A DNA stretch of 64,000 bases, taken from assembly GCA_039989475.1 (NCBI GenBank), contig JBDXHU010000004.1, positions 234,481 through 298,480 of the forward strand, in the 5' to 3' direction. Below, piece after piece: positions 8,718 to 17,260 of this stretch. How positions within the stretch are numbered: position 1 is the stretch's first letter; each line of letters begins with the position of its first letter. A program made the position numbers and the translations under genes. The notes beneath the pieces are model-generated. The model ran no database searches, was not told where the DNA came from, and worked only from the letters and a program-made list of their open reading frames with translations. This stretch comes from JBDXHU01 sp039989475. Its GTDB lineage: Bacteria > Pseudomonadota > Gammaproteobacteria > Pseudomonadales > Halieaceae.

Positions 8718-10022
8718 ATGCCCACCACCACGTCCACCGGCAATCCTGTTATCCAACTGCTGCTAACCGGCAACGAAGTTATGAGCGGTGATACGGTTGA
8801 TTCGAACTCGGCGATGATCGCCCAGCGGCTAGGGCAGTATGGCCTGGGTATACACCGCAAGGTGACGGTGGGTGACGACACGGACCTGCTGGCAGGGGAA
8901 TTGACCGCACTCTGTCACGCCTCTGATGTGGTTATCGTAAATGGTGGCCTGGGTCCGACGGTCGACGACCTCACTGCCGAGGTGCTGGCCCGTGTGGCCG
9001 AGCTGCCATTGGAGGAGCACGCTGGCGCCCGGGCTCATATCGAATCCTGGTGTGGCAAACGCGGCGCTGCAGTGAATGCCGCCAACCTCAAGCAGTCCAT
9101 ATTGCCTGCGGGCTGCGAAATCATCGACAACCCCATTGGCAGCGCCGTTGGCTTCCAGCTGCTAGTGCACGACTGCCTGGTAATCTGCACGCCCGGCGTA
9201 CCCAGCGAACTGCGCATGATGATGGATATCGTACTGTCCAACATGGAACAACAGCTGGGACGTTTTAGCAGCGGCAGCGTGCTGCGGCTGCAAACCTTTG
9301 GGCTGGGAGAATCCACCGCACAACAAATCATCAGCGATGCGAAGATCGACTGGCCGGCCGGTGTGGAGCTGGGTTTCAGGGCCGGGGCGCCACAGATGGA
9401 AATCAAGCTGACCATCGCTGACCAACGGCTGGCAAGCCAACAGGCCGCCTGCCGGGACCATCTCTATACCTTGTTTGGTGACCACATCCTCGGCGAGGGA
9501 AATACCACTATGGCCGGACGGGTCTTGCAGCTGCTGCAAGACCAGGGCAAGACCATTACCACGGCGGAATCCTGTACCGGTGGTCTCATCGCCAGCCTGC
9601 TAACCCGGGAGGCGGGATCCTCGACGGCTTTTCACGCCGGCTTTGTCACCTACGCAAACCACATCAAGGCCTCGGTGCTGGATGTACAGGAATCCACGCT
9701 GGAGCAAGAGGGCGCGGTGAGCGAGGCCGTGGTTATTGAAATGGTACAGGGCGCCCTGGCAAAGTCCGGCGCCGACTACGCGATCGCCGTATCCGGCATC
9801 GCCGGACCGGATGGTGGCAGCGAAGAAAAGCCCGTGGGCACAGTGTGGATAGCCTGGGGCAAGCAGGATGACATTCGAACCCGCGGCTTATGCTGGCCGG
9901 TGGAGAGGACCTTGTTCCAGACCATGATTGCCGCCGCCGGCCTGGACATGATCCGACGCATGCTGCTGGGACTGGACAGCGAGCCGCGTTACTTCAGTCA
10001 GCGCGCGCAGAAAATCAGCTAA
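8718..10022 (+). CDS. cinA: CinA family protein (nicotinamide-nucleotide amidohydrolase)
   Basis: 434 residues, the full-length two-domain CinA. The N-terminal molybdopterin-binding-like domain (NGGLGPTVDDLT) is known in the family to act as ADP-ribose pyrophosphatase in some members. The C-terminal PncC domain begins near TTAESCTGGLIA and contains VSGIAGPDGG; it deamidates NMN to NaMN in pyridine nucleotide recycling. It converges with the GST gene, overlapping by eight bases at the stop codons. Confidence 0.92.
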   Translation: MPTTTSTGNPVIQLLLTGNEVMSGDTVDSNSAMIAQRLGQYGLGIHRKVTVGDDTDLLAGELTALCHASDVVIVNGGLGPTVDDLTAEVLARVAELPLEEHAGARAHIESWCGKRGAAVNAANLKQSILPAGCEIIDNPIGSAVGFQLLVHDCLVICTPGVPSELRMMMDIVLSNMEQQLGRFSSGSVLRLQTFGLGESTAQQIISDAKIDWPAGVELGFRAGAPQMEIKLTIADQRLASQQAACRDHLYTLFGDHILGEGNTTMAGRVLQLLQDQGKTITTAESCTGGLIASLLTREAGSSTAFHAGFVTYANHIKASVLDVQESTLEQEGAVSEAVVIEMVQGALAKSGADYAIAVSGIAGPDGGSEEKPVGTVWIAWGKQDDIRTRGLCWPVERTLFQTMIAAAGLDMIRRMLLGLDSEPRYFSQRAQKIS

Positions 10023-10746
10023 TGGCCCGATCTGCGGCCGCGGTGCCGGCCGGGAAGGTGGCCTGGTCAACGCGCTCACGCCAGGCCTGCAGCGTCGGCC
10101 GCTCGGCCATCATTGCCGCGGCCTCTTCGGCCCGCTCGATAACCGTGCACATGCTGGCCACCGCGATATCGGCCACTGAGAGCTGATCACCCACCAGGTA
10201 ATCACCGTCACCCAGCAAATCGACAATGGCGTCAAAGTGCGCCTCTACCTCGGCGCATACGGTAGCCCGGTCTTTACGACCCACGCCCTGGGTCTCGCCG
10301 GTTTTTTTCACAAATCCGGGTATCAGGCGCTCCATTAGCCAGCGCATAAAGCCGCGGTCATGACTGAGTACATCGCGCTTCAGCCACTCGATATTATTAG
10401 GCCAGCCGCGCATGGTGAGGTCGTAGAAAAACAGGCTCTCGTCAGCCCAGTCCTCGATAATATGTGCCTGGGCACGCAGTGCCGGGTCTGCCGGCAGGAC
10501 AGACGGTGACGGAAATTTTTGATCCAGGTAGCGCAGGATAGTCGTGCTATCGACGATGAGCCGACCCTCGTGTTCCAGCACCGGCGTCTTGCCGCTGGGA
10601 CTGATGGTCTTGCGAATCTTGCCGGCATCAACCACCGCATAATCGCGCACGCTAAATGGAATACCCTTGTAGTGCAGGGCTCGCCGCACCTTGGCCGCGT
10701 AGGGTGAGACCTGGTATTGATGCAGCAGTAGTTCTGCTTGGCTCAT
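10015..10746 (-). CDS. Glutathione S-transferase family protein
   Basis: 243 residues. The N-terminal thioredoxin-like domain has SPYAAKVRRAL at the usual active-site turn, the cis-Pro segment GKTPVLEH and the glutathione-contacting VDSTTILRYL. A helical C-terminal domain follows with LSVADIAVA. The family conjugates glutathione or acts as a reductase; substrate unknown. Last gene of a minus-strand run with the 108-residue exported protein and pdxH. Confidence 0.88.
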   Translation of the reverse strand: MSQAELLLHQYQVSPYAAKVRRALHYKGIPFSVRDYAVVDAGKIRKTISPSGKTPVLEHEGRLIVDSTTILRYLDQKFPSPSVLPADPALRAQAHIIEDWADESLFFYDLTMRGWPNNIEWLKRDVLSHDRGFMRWLMERLIPGFVKKTGETQGVGRKDRATVCAEVEAHFDAIVDLLGDGDYLVGDQLSVADIAVASMCTVIERAEEAAAMMAERPTLQAWRERVDQATFPAGTAAADRAIS

Positions 10747-10760
10747 AGGTAGCGACTCAC

Positions 10761-11087
10761 TCAGCGTCCGGGGTTCAAGTTAAAGTGCTTGCGGGCCCGA
10801 TAGGCTTCTTCACATTCGGGTAAATCGTAGTACTTGCCGAGCCTGCGTACACCGCCTGTCGTTCGCTCACCGTAATTACGGTAGCGCTCCTGGCAAAATG
10901 CTTCGTCGCCCTCGCCCCGGCGCACACACTCCTGCATTGCAGCGGGTCGCTCGACGCTAAGCCTTTTCTCGCGCTGGCTTTCACAGGCCCGCTCCAGTGC
11001 GATCACGTCCGCTTCGGAGAGATGTGAGGCCTGCACAGTCGCCGCCGCCAACAAGCAAGTGATCAGTAGTGCTGAGAAATGTTTCAA
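10761..11087 (-). CDS. Small exported four-cysteine protein, unknown function
   Basis: 108 residues. A clear signal peptide (MKHFSALLITCLLAAATVQA) is followed by about 88 residues with four Cys (contexts RACES, QECVR, FCQER, PECEE), spaced so that two disulfides are possible. The start is TTG at 11087, supported by AGGAG at 11097-11101, which overlaps the pdxH stop; this implies coupling to pdxH. I do not recognise the family. The mature part is charged and probably helical. Confidence 0.72.
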   Translation of the reverse strand: MKHFSALLITCLLAAATVQASHLSEADVIALERACESQREKRLSVERPAAMQECVRRGEGDEAFCQERYRNYGERTTGGVRRLGKYYDLPECEEAYRARKHFNLNPGR

Positions 11088-11099
11088 AGGCTTAATCTC

Positions 11100-11750
11100 C
11101 TAGGGCGCAAGGCGCTCGATAGACCAGGACAAATCCCCCTCTCGTGTGTAGAGAAAGCGATCATGCAGACGATGAGCGCCGCCCTGCCAGAACTCAATCT
11201 CCGAGGGCACCACCCGATAACCTCCCCAAAAACTGGGCAAAGGCACCTCGCCATGGGCAAACTTGTGCTTGAACTCTGCCACTTTCTGCTCCAGCACCAG
11301 GCGCGCTGACAGGGGGCGACTCTGGGCCGAGGCCCAGGCTGCCAGCTGGCTTTCGCGCGGGCGCGTCAGGAAGTAACGCGTGACCTCGGCCAGGGAAAGC
11401 CGCTCCACGGTGCCACCCACGATCACCTGGCGCTCCAGGACATTCCAGGGAAACAGCAAACTGACATGGGGGTTCGCTACCATGGCCTCGGCCTTGCGGC
11501 TGCCCAGGTTGGTATAGAAAACAAAGCCCTGGTCAGTGAAATCCTTAAGCAGGACTATTCGCTGCCAGGGCTTCGGCGCCTGGCCCGGTTGCTGTTCAAC
11601 CGTGGCCAGGACCATGGCTGTGGGATCGTCCAGGCCGCCGCTGACCGATTGGGCCAGCCAGGATTCAAATTGTTCGAGGGGGTCATCACTGAGGTCTTCA
11701 CGCTGCAGGCCACCCGAAAGATATTCGCGCCGAAAATCTTCTAATTCCAT
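11100..11750 (-). CDS. pdxH: Pyridoxamine 5'-phosphate oxidase
   Basis: 216 residues, typical for PdxH. It has the N-terminal RREYLSGGL, FMN-binding RIVLLKDFTDQGFVFYTNLGSRKAE and the C-terminal RVVPSEIEFWQGGAHRLHDR signature. The enzyme uses FMN and oxygen to oxidise pyridoxamine or pyridoxine 5'-phosphate to pyridoxal 5'-phosphate. The ATG at 11750 gives the family N-terminus. Confidence 0.95.
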   Translation of the reverse strand: MELEDFRREYLSGGLQREDLSDDPLEQFESWLAQSVSGGLDDPTAMVLATVEQQPGQAPKPWQRIVLLKDFTDQGFVFYTNLGSRKAEAMVANPHVSLLFPWNVLERQVIVGGTVERLSLAEVTRYFLTRPRESQLAAWASAQSRPLSARLVLEQKVAEFKHKFAHGEVPLPSFWGGYRVVPSEIEFWQGGAHRLHDRFLYTREGDLSWSIERLAP

Positions 11751-11782
11751 TGCTGTGGGAGTCCGGGCCGGCGTGGGAAGGC

Positions 11783-12151
11783 CTAGACCGCCCCTCCTTG
11801 CTGCAGCAGCATGAACAGAGTGCCGGCAAACAACAGCAGCACCACGGCGTCGACCATCCAGCTAATACGAGTTCGCACTCCGGCCGGCAGACTCGCCGGA
11901 TCGGTCAAGCGCACACCGGCCGGTGTAATATCAAAGGCCCAGGACAGCGCCACGGTGACAGGAAAACCCAGCACCACGAAGGTCAATACCAGCGTCAGTG
12001 ACCAATCGGGCCAAGCCATATGCTGGAAAAGGTAATTGCTCCACTGCAGCACGCACCAACCGCCGACAGCATAAATTGTCGTCGAGCGCAGAACTTTGCG
12101 GCGTCTCAATTCGTCGACAATTCCCGGGGCTTGTTCGCTATGATCGTCCAT
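11783..12151 (-). CDS. Short membrane protein: stand-alone RRRKV-type N-terminal domain
   Basis: 122 residues starting MDDHSEQAPGIVDELRRRKV. It shows the ELRRRKVLRSTTIYAVGGWCVLQ segment, three predicted membrane helices, GFPVTVALSWAFDITPAGV between helices two and three, and then stops. In other gammaproteobacteria this module is normally the N-terminal membrane part of longer adenylate-cyclase, TolB-like or TPR proteins; here the C-terminal domain is absent. The start at 12151 excludes an upstream extension to 12295 that lacks family similarity. Confidence 0.65.
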   Translation of the reverse strand: MDDHSEQAPGIVDELRRRKVLRSTTIYAVGGWCVLQWSNYLFQHMAWPDWSLTLVLTFVVLGFPVTVALSWAFDITPAGVRLTDPASLPAGVRTRISWMVDAVVLLLFAGTLFMLLQQGGAV

Positions 12152-12282
12152 TGTCCATTGTCTATACGCAGCCGGCAGCAAGCCGTTACTATAGCGTAGA
12201 TAGGCAGGAGGGCCGAGCGGAAAGTGAATCCTGAGCGCAAGCAGGCCAGCCAGAGATACAAGGCCAGTGATAGGGAGAGAAG

Positions 12283-12888
12283 ATGCAGTCACCACCCAAG
12301 CTAGTGCTGGCAGCCGACAGCGAGGCCGAGCTGCTGGCGGATATTTTCAGCGATGCCTTTGCCGACGACCCCGTCATGAACTGGGTGATTCCCTATACGG
12401 CCCTGTACCCGGGCTTCTATAAATTGCTGGCAAGCGGTCTCTATCTGAAGCACAACATGGTGTATCGAGATAGCGAGAGCCGCGCCGCGGCCATGTGGCT
12501 GCCACCGGCGATAGACCACAAGGTTCCGATGGGATTAACCCAGCTGTGGCTGGTATTGCGCCTGGTCTTGCACAGTGGCCCTGGCATTCTCAAGCGGCTG
12601 GAACAGGTGCAGGAAGTCATGATCAGACGACATCCGCGCCAGGCCCATTACTACCTGCATGCCATCGGCGCACGGCGCGCCAATCAGGGCGAGGGGCTGG
12701 GTTCAGCGCTGATCAAACAGGTAACGCGGATCTGCGACGCGGAAAAAATGCCCGCCTACCTGGAGAGCTCATCGCCAATGAATGTTCCCCTGTATGAGCG
12801 CCACGGCTTTGAAGTACAGGCGGAGGAAGCGGCCGGCAAGGGGGGGCCACCCCTGTATTTTATGTGGCGCGAGCCGCGCTCAGAATAA
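12283..12888 (+). CDS. GNAT family N-acetyltransferase
   Basis: 201 residues with an acetyl-CoA site GARRANQGEGLGSALI (the GNAT motif A, R/Q-x-x-G-x-G/A) and a C-terminal VPLYERHGFEV, characteristic of the fold. The N-terminus (FADDPVMNWV) resembles the acetyltransferases that act on small molecules. The substrate is not predictable. It overlaps the end of the convergent DUF4136 gene by nine bases. Confidence 0.87.
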   Translation: MQSPPKLVLAADSEAELLADIFSDAFADDPVMNWVIPYTALYPGFYKLLASGLYLKHNMVYRDSESRAAAMWLPPAIDHKVPMGLTQLWLVLRLVLHSGPGILKRLEQVQEVMIRRHPRQAHYYLHAIGARRANQGEGLGSALIKQVTRICDAEKMPAYLESSSPMNVPLYERHGFEVQAEEAAGKGGPPLYFMWREPRSE

Positions 12889-13461
12889 GTCGGGCAATAT
12901 GCCCGGTGGGAATCGCGAAAAGATATCCAGCGCCGCGGCATCATAGCGACTCTGTCTCTCCGCAGTATCCGGCTTGGGCGGCAGGCGCCCTTTGATCACC
13001 GCGCGCCACACCGACTTACTGAGTTCCGGATCAATCAGGTCAACGATGAATGTACCCATGGTGTATTCGATCACCGAGACATCAGAGATTGCCGGGCCGC
13101 AGCGCCAACACTGGTAGTAGCTGCTGGCGTTATAGGGGCGCGCATCGGTCACTTCTTCGGTTACCACATGCCAGTCGACAACAACATCGGACTGGCTTGC
13201 ATCATCGACTACCGTGAAGCCCTGCTGTCGCAAAGCCGCTACCAGTGCTTTATCAATAAGCGCGGCTTCCTCCAGTGTCAGGCCAGAGGCAAAGCAGGCG
13301 TCCGTGTCATGCGGAGCCATCGCGAACTTCTGCACCCGGTCGAAATCATAACCGCGCTTGTAATCAATCGCCGGCCGTGGCGGGATAAAGCTTGTGCAGG
13401 CCGCCAGGCCGAGCACCAGAGCCAGCATCAGGAGTTTTTTGGATTTTTCAGGCCAGCCCAT
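12880..13461 (-). CDS. DUF4136 lipoprotein
   Basis: 193 residues with a lipoprotein signal ending LAAC (Cys about 22), then the DUF4136 pattern: YDFDRVQKFA near the start, IDKALVAALRQQGFTVVDDASQSDVVVDWHV in the middle, and a C-terminal ILSRFPP-like end (IFSRFPPG). Family members are envelope lipoproteins of unknown role. Confidence 0.82.
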   Translation of the reverse strand: MGWPEKSKKLLMLALVLGLAACTSFIPPRPAIDYKRGYDFDRVQKFAMAPHDTDACFASGLTLEEAALIDKALVAALRQQGFTVVDDASQSDVVVDWHVVTEEVTDARPYNASSYYQCWRCGPAISDVSVIEYTMGTFIVDLIDPELSKSVWRAVIKGRLPPKPDTAERQSRYDAAALDIFSRFPPGILPDLF

Positions 13462-13500
13462 AATAATTCTTCGAAGAGTATCGCCGCGCCATGAGTATAG

Positions 13501-13797
13501 CTACTCTCGGGTCGAAGGGTAAACCGGAGCGCGCAACCCGAAGCCCGGGATCTGTGGAAAGGGAAATAACTCCTGCCAGTTGTCGGGCAGCTCCTGCTGG
13601 AAACACTCGCCATAGATTGTGACCATGCTCGCCTGCAGTGCCGTTACTGTGGTGACATCCAGTGCAACCAGGGCCTGCATGAAGCCCTCGGTGCGCAGGC
13701 GCAAGGCCGGTGACACCTCCCCACCGCCCTGCAGTGTGGAAAATATCTGTCGCCATTGTTGCTCCAATTGCTCCAGTGCCCGGCTGTTTTTTGGCAT
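13501..13797 (-). CDS. Hypothetical protein, 98 residues
   Basis: Starts MPKNSRALEQLEQQW at 13797. The sequence is amphipathic and helical through about residue 70, with no signal peptide or membrane helix, and ends with a Pro-rich segment. I know no family. It overlaps the region upstream of ggt on the opposite strand, with starts 33 bp apart, so the two would share a divergent promoter. An upstream in-frame extension to 13845 would run into ggt. Confidence 0.55.
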   Translation of the reverse strand: MPKNSRALEQLEQQWRQIFSTLQGGGEVSPALRLRTEGFMQALVALDVTTVTALQASMVTIYGECFQQELPDNWQELFPFPQIPGFGLRAPVYPSTRE

Positions 13798-13830
13798 AAT
13801 CCTGCAGACCCCAATAATGAGACCGCCACC

Positions 13831-15546
13831 TTGAAACCAATTCATGTGTTACTGCTCGCCCTGATTGTCGTGTTCAGCCCGGCCCAGGGTCAAGAACCGA
13901 TTCTCAACTTCCAGAACCGGTTTCTTCCCGCCATCGCCAGCAACGGCATGGTGGCAGGCCCGGAAAAACTGGCCACAGAAATCGGCATAGACATCCTGCG
14001 CAAGGGCGGCAACGCGGTCGATGCCGCGGTGGCGACCGGTTTCGCCCTGGCGGTGACCTACCCCAGGGCGGGCAATATTGGCGGTGGTGGTTTCATGCTG
14101 ATCCACCTGGCCGAGGGGAACAAGCAGACGGTCATCGATTACCGGGAGACCGCGCCGGCGCGAGCCCAACGCGACCTTTTCATAAACGAAGACGGCGAAG
14201 TCGATCGTATGCGCGAGTTCTTCAGCCATCAATCGGCGGGTGTGCCGGGCTCGGTCGCCGGCCTGATCTACGCGCTGGATAACTACGGCAGCATGAGCCT
14301 GAAACAGGTATTGCAGCCGGCAATCGACCTGGCGCGAAAAGGTTTCCCGGTCAGTTTTGCACTCGACTCCGAATTTGGCGCCCGGCAAGAGCGCCTGTTA
14401 ATGGATGCAGAGGCCAAACGCCTGTTTTTTCGGCCCGATGGCAGTCGGCTCCCGGTAGGGTCCGTATTTCGCCAGCCTGAACTGGCCTGGACCCTGCAGC
14501 AGATCCGCAAACGCGGCAGCAGGGGTTTCTACGAGGGGCCGGTAGCGGATCGTATTGTGTCGAATATGGAAGCCAACGAGGGCCTCATCAGTCACAGCGA
14601 CCTGGCCAACTACAAGGTGATTGAACGCGCACCCGTGCGCGGCAGCTACCGGGGCTATGAAATCGTTGCACCCCCGCCTCCCTCTTCGGGCGGCACCCAT
14701 ATAATCCAGATACTGAATATCCTTGAAGCCTATGCGCCGCTCGAGTGGGGGCATAATAGCGCTGCCTACCTGCACCACCTGACAGAGGCCATGAAGCTGG
14801 CCTACGCCGACCGCAGCCGCTACATGGGTGATCCGGACTACACCGCAGTGCCCGTGGCCCAGCTGATCGATAAAAACTACGCCGGCAAACTGCGCCAACG
14901 GATTCAGGCTGACAAGGCCACCGCTTCAGCCGACATTGCACCGGGCATTGACCTGCCCTACGAAAGCAGTGATACCACCCACTTCACCGTTGCCGACGCC
15001 AATGGCAACGTGGTCACCAATACCTATACCCTCAACTTCAGCTTCGGCTCGCACATCGCGGTACCGGGTACCGGCATGTTGTTGAACAACGAGATGGCGG
15101 ACTTCGCCGCCAAGCCTGGCTCACCCAACGCATTCCGCCTCATAGAGAGCGAAGCCAACCGCATTGAAGGTGGCAAAAGACCCCTGTCTTCCATGACCCC
15201 CACTATGGTATTCAAGGATGGCAAGCCCTGGCTGGCCACCGGCAGCCCTGGCGGCAGCATCATCATTACCGCGGTACTGCAGACCATCATCAACGCCATG
15301 GACTTTGACATGAATATCGCCAGCGCCGCCGCCTCGGCCCGGGTTCACCATCAGTGGATGCCAGACCGGCTCACAGTGGAACAAGGCATAAGTCCGGATA
15401 CCCGGCGCCTGCTGGAGAAAATGGGGCACAAGGTTGTGGATACACGCCGCACCCTGGGGCGCACCCAGTCAATCATGCTGGAAGACGGCCTGCTCTATGG
15501 CGCCACCGATACACGCCGGCCCGGCGGCTGGGTCGCGACCTACTGA
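13831..15546 (+). CDS. ggt: Gamma-glutamyltransferase
   Basis: 571 residues. A signal peptide (KPIHVLLLALIVVFSPAQG) precedes the mature enzyme. The autocatalytic cleavage site is in SSDTTHFTVAD, where the second Thr becomes the nucleophile, and the GSPGGSIII loop near the C-terminus is the oxyanion region. The enzyme cleaves gamma-glutamyl bonds of glutathione in the periplasm. No ATG fits the signal peptide; the TTG at 13831 does, so I propose TTG. The downstream methyltransferase starts two bases after the stop. Confidence 0.9.
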   Translation: MKPIHVLLLALIVVFSPAQGQEPILNFQNRFLPAIASNGMVAGPEKLATEIGIDILRKGGNAVDAAVATGFALAVTYPRAGNIGGGGFMLIHLAEGNKQTVIDYRETAPARAQRDLFINEDGEVDRMREFFSHQSAGVPGSVAGLIYALDNYGSMSLKQVLQPAIDLARKGFPVSFALDSEFGARQERLLMDAEAKRLFFRPDGSRLPVGSVFRQPELAWTLQQIRKRGSRGFYEGPVADRIVSNMEANEGLISHSDLANYKVIERAPVRGSYRGYEIVAPPPPSSGGTHIIQILNILEAYAPLEWGHNSAAYLHHLTEAMKLAYADRSRYMGDPDYTAVPVAQLIDKNYAGKLRQRIQADKATASADIAPGIDLPYESSDTTHFTVADANGNVVTNTYTLNFSFGSHIAVPGTGMLLNNEMADFAAKPGSPNAFRLIESEANRIEGGKRPLSSMTPTMVFKDGKPWLATGSPGGSIIITAVLQTIINAMDFDMNIASAAASARVHHQWMPDRLTVEQGISPDTRRLLEKMGHKVVDTRRTLGRTQSIMLEDGLLYGATDTRRPGGWVATY

Positions 15547-15547
15547 G

Positions 15548-16261
15548 ATGGCGCTGATTCCGACAGGCAACCCGCTGCGACGGCTGTTTGGTAAAACAGC
15601 ACTGCAGCGAAGTTACGATACCGTTGCCGAGGAATACAGCCGGCGACTGTACCAGGAGTTGGACAACAAGCCTGCCGATCGCCAGCTACTGGATAAGCTT
15701 GCGGCAGCACTGAAGGAGTCGGGACCCTGTGTAGACCTCGGTTGCGGACCGGGCCACGTGACCCGTTACCTGCATGAGCATGGGGTCGATATCAGCGGCA
15801 TCGACCTGTCCGACAAGATGGTCAAGCAAGCACGGAAACTCAATCCAGGCATTCGCTTCGCCCGCGGTGATATGCGTGCGCTGAAGGTGGCTGATGACCA
15901 CTGGTCCGCCATCGTGGCGCTGTATTCCCTGATCCATATTCCCCCCGCGGAGCTGCTGGACACCCTGCTGGAATTTCAGCGTGTGCTGGAGCCCGGCGGC
16001 GCCCTGTTAATCGCGTTTCACGTGGGCCAGGGGACTGTTCACCTGGAGGACTGGTGGGAGCACAAGGTCGAACTGGATTTCTACCACCATCGAACCCTGG
16101 ATGTTCTCATGCTCATGCAGCAGGCGGGGTTCGCCGAGGTCAGCACCTACCAGCGTGATCCCTATCCGGACGAAGCCCAGACCCGACGCGCCTATATCCT
16201 GGCGGAGGTATTGCCCGGTGTACCTCCTGCCCGACGCTCCGCCGCCAGCAACCTGGCCTGA
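15548..16261 (+). CDS. Class I SAM-dependent methyltransferase
   Basis: 237 residues with motif I CVDLGCGPGHVTRYL, the acidic motif II around DISGIDLSDKMVKQAR, and motif III/IV RGDMRAL...HIPP. Rossmann-type methyltransferase of unknown substrate. It starts two bases after the ggt stop, so it is likely co-transcribed with ggt. A long upstream extension in the same frame overlaps ggt and is not used. Confidence 0.88.
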   Translation: MALIPTGNPLRRLFGKTALQRSYDTVAEEYSRRLYQELDNKPADRQLLDKLAAALKESGPCVDLGCGPGHVTRYLHEHGVDISGIDLSDKMVKQARKLNPGIRFARGDMRALKVADDHWSAIVALYSLIHIPPAELLDTLLEFQRVLEPGGALLIAFHVGQGTVHLEDWWEHKVELDFYHHRTLDVLMLMQQAGFAEVSTYQRDPYPDEAQTRRAYILAEVLPGVPPARRSAASNLA

Positions 16262-16270
16262 GCCACGGCC

Positions 16271-17062
16271 TCAGCGGGCACGCACCCGCACTTTGCTGGT
16301 CTGGCGTGAAAGTGCCACCAATTCTCCGTTGCTGTCCCAGAGCTCCCCGTCTTCTTCGACGATGCCGTGGCTCATGTAGCGACTGCGAAAACGCACCTGC
16401 ACCGGCCCGGGCGCGGGCCTTGCCCGCACCTGCACTGACAGGTCCATGGTGGGAACCCACTGCAGGGCGCCATAAACGGTAAACACCGGCGGCGCCATAC
16501 AGTCGGCGAACAGCAACAGGGCGATAACATCGGTGTCTGCACCATCATGCAGGCGCAGCCAGCCACTGAAACAGCCACTACCATCGGGTTCACCACGTTT
16601 AAACACCTCTCCACCGCTGGCATAGTGCTGGTCAACACTCTCTCGCAATTCGATGCCGTGAACGCCAGTGGCGGGGATATCCTCGATAGACGCAATAGCG
16701 GGGCGCTCCACACTGCACCATGATTCACCCTTCAACTTGTCCATGTCCGTGTAGCAGGCAGTGACAAAGGCCTTGAGCTCACCCTCCTGGCGCATGGACA
16801 GGGTCGCGTGTGTGGTGCTGCCGCCTACCCGCAATGTCTCAAGTTCACACTCTATCGGACCCAGCGCGGTTGGCGCCGTATACAAAATGTTCACAGTCAG
16901 GGGATCGCTATGGGACAAGGCTTCTGACAGTACCCGGCCGGCAATCGCCAGCACATAGCCACCGTTCGGCACTTCGCCAATGCGCCAGCCATGCACCAAT
17001 TCAGCCTGCCAAAGCTGATCCGCAATTTTTGTGACCGCAGTCGCGCGTTCAAATACGCTCAT
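16271..17062 (-). CDS. Thioesterase family protein (double hotdog)
   Basis: 263 residues with two hotdog repeats in the arrangement of acyl-CoA thioesterase II-like proteins: GEVPNGGYVLAIAGRVL in the first hotdog (the helix-capping G-G-Y), and LQWVPTMDLSVQVRA and SRYMSHGIVEEDGELWDSNGELVALSRQ in the second. Probably hydrolyses acyl-CoA esters. It is divergent from the accessory operon starting at 17261. Confidence 0.83.
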   Translation of the reverse strand: MSVFERATAVTKIADQLWQAELVHGWRIGEVPNGGYVLAIAGRVLSEALSHSDPLTVNILYTAPTALGPIECELETLRVGGSTTHATLSMRQEGELKAFVTACYTDMDKLKGESWCSVERPAIASIEDIPATGVHGIELRESVDQHYASGGEVFKRGEPDGSGCFSGWLRLHDGADTDVIALLLFADCMAPPVFTVYGALQWVPTMDLSVQVRARPAPGPVQVRFRSRYMSHGIVEEDGELWDSNGELVALSRQTSKVRVRAR

Positions 17063-17219
17063 TTTGCCTCTCTACTGGTAAATGCGGCTGCCTTAATAAC
17101 CCAGCAGCGAAAACTTGTAAATAGATCAATGGCTTAGGCAGCCTCCAATTTGGTCCAGCGCGACCACAATGTCCTGACATTTCATTACGTCCAAATAAGG
17201 CATTCGCTCGTACAATCGT

Positions 17220-17225
17220 TATACT
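17220..17225 (+). promoter_or_regulatory. Candidate -10 box (TATACT) of the 17261 operon
   Basis: The 198-bp divergent gap 17063-17260 is richer in A and T than its flanks and holds TATACT about 36 bp before the first start codon. I do not see a convincing -35 hexamer at standard spacing, so sigma-70 use is uncertain. Confidence 0.3.
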
Positions 17226-17260
17226 TTAATTAAGCAATCTGGAAACGGACACAGGGATTT

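Noticed and set aside
13448..13840. 130-residue minus-strand frame overlapping the 98-residue hypothetical protein
   Set aside because: Overlaps a better candidate in another frame and has unusual composition.
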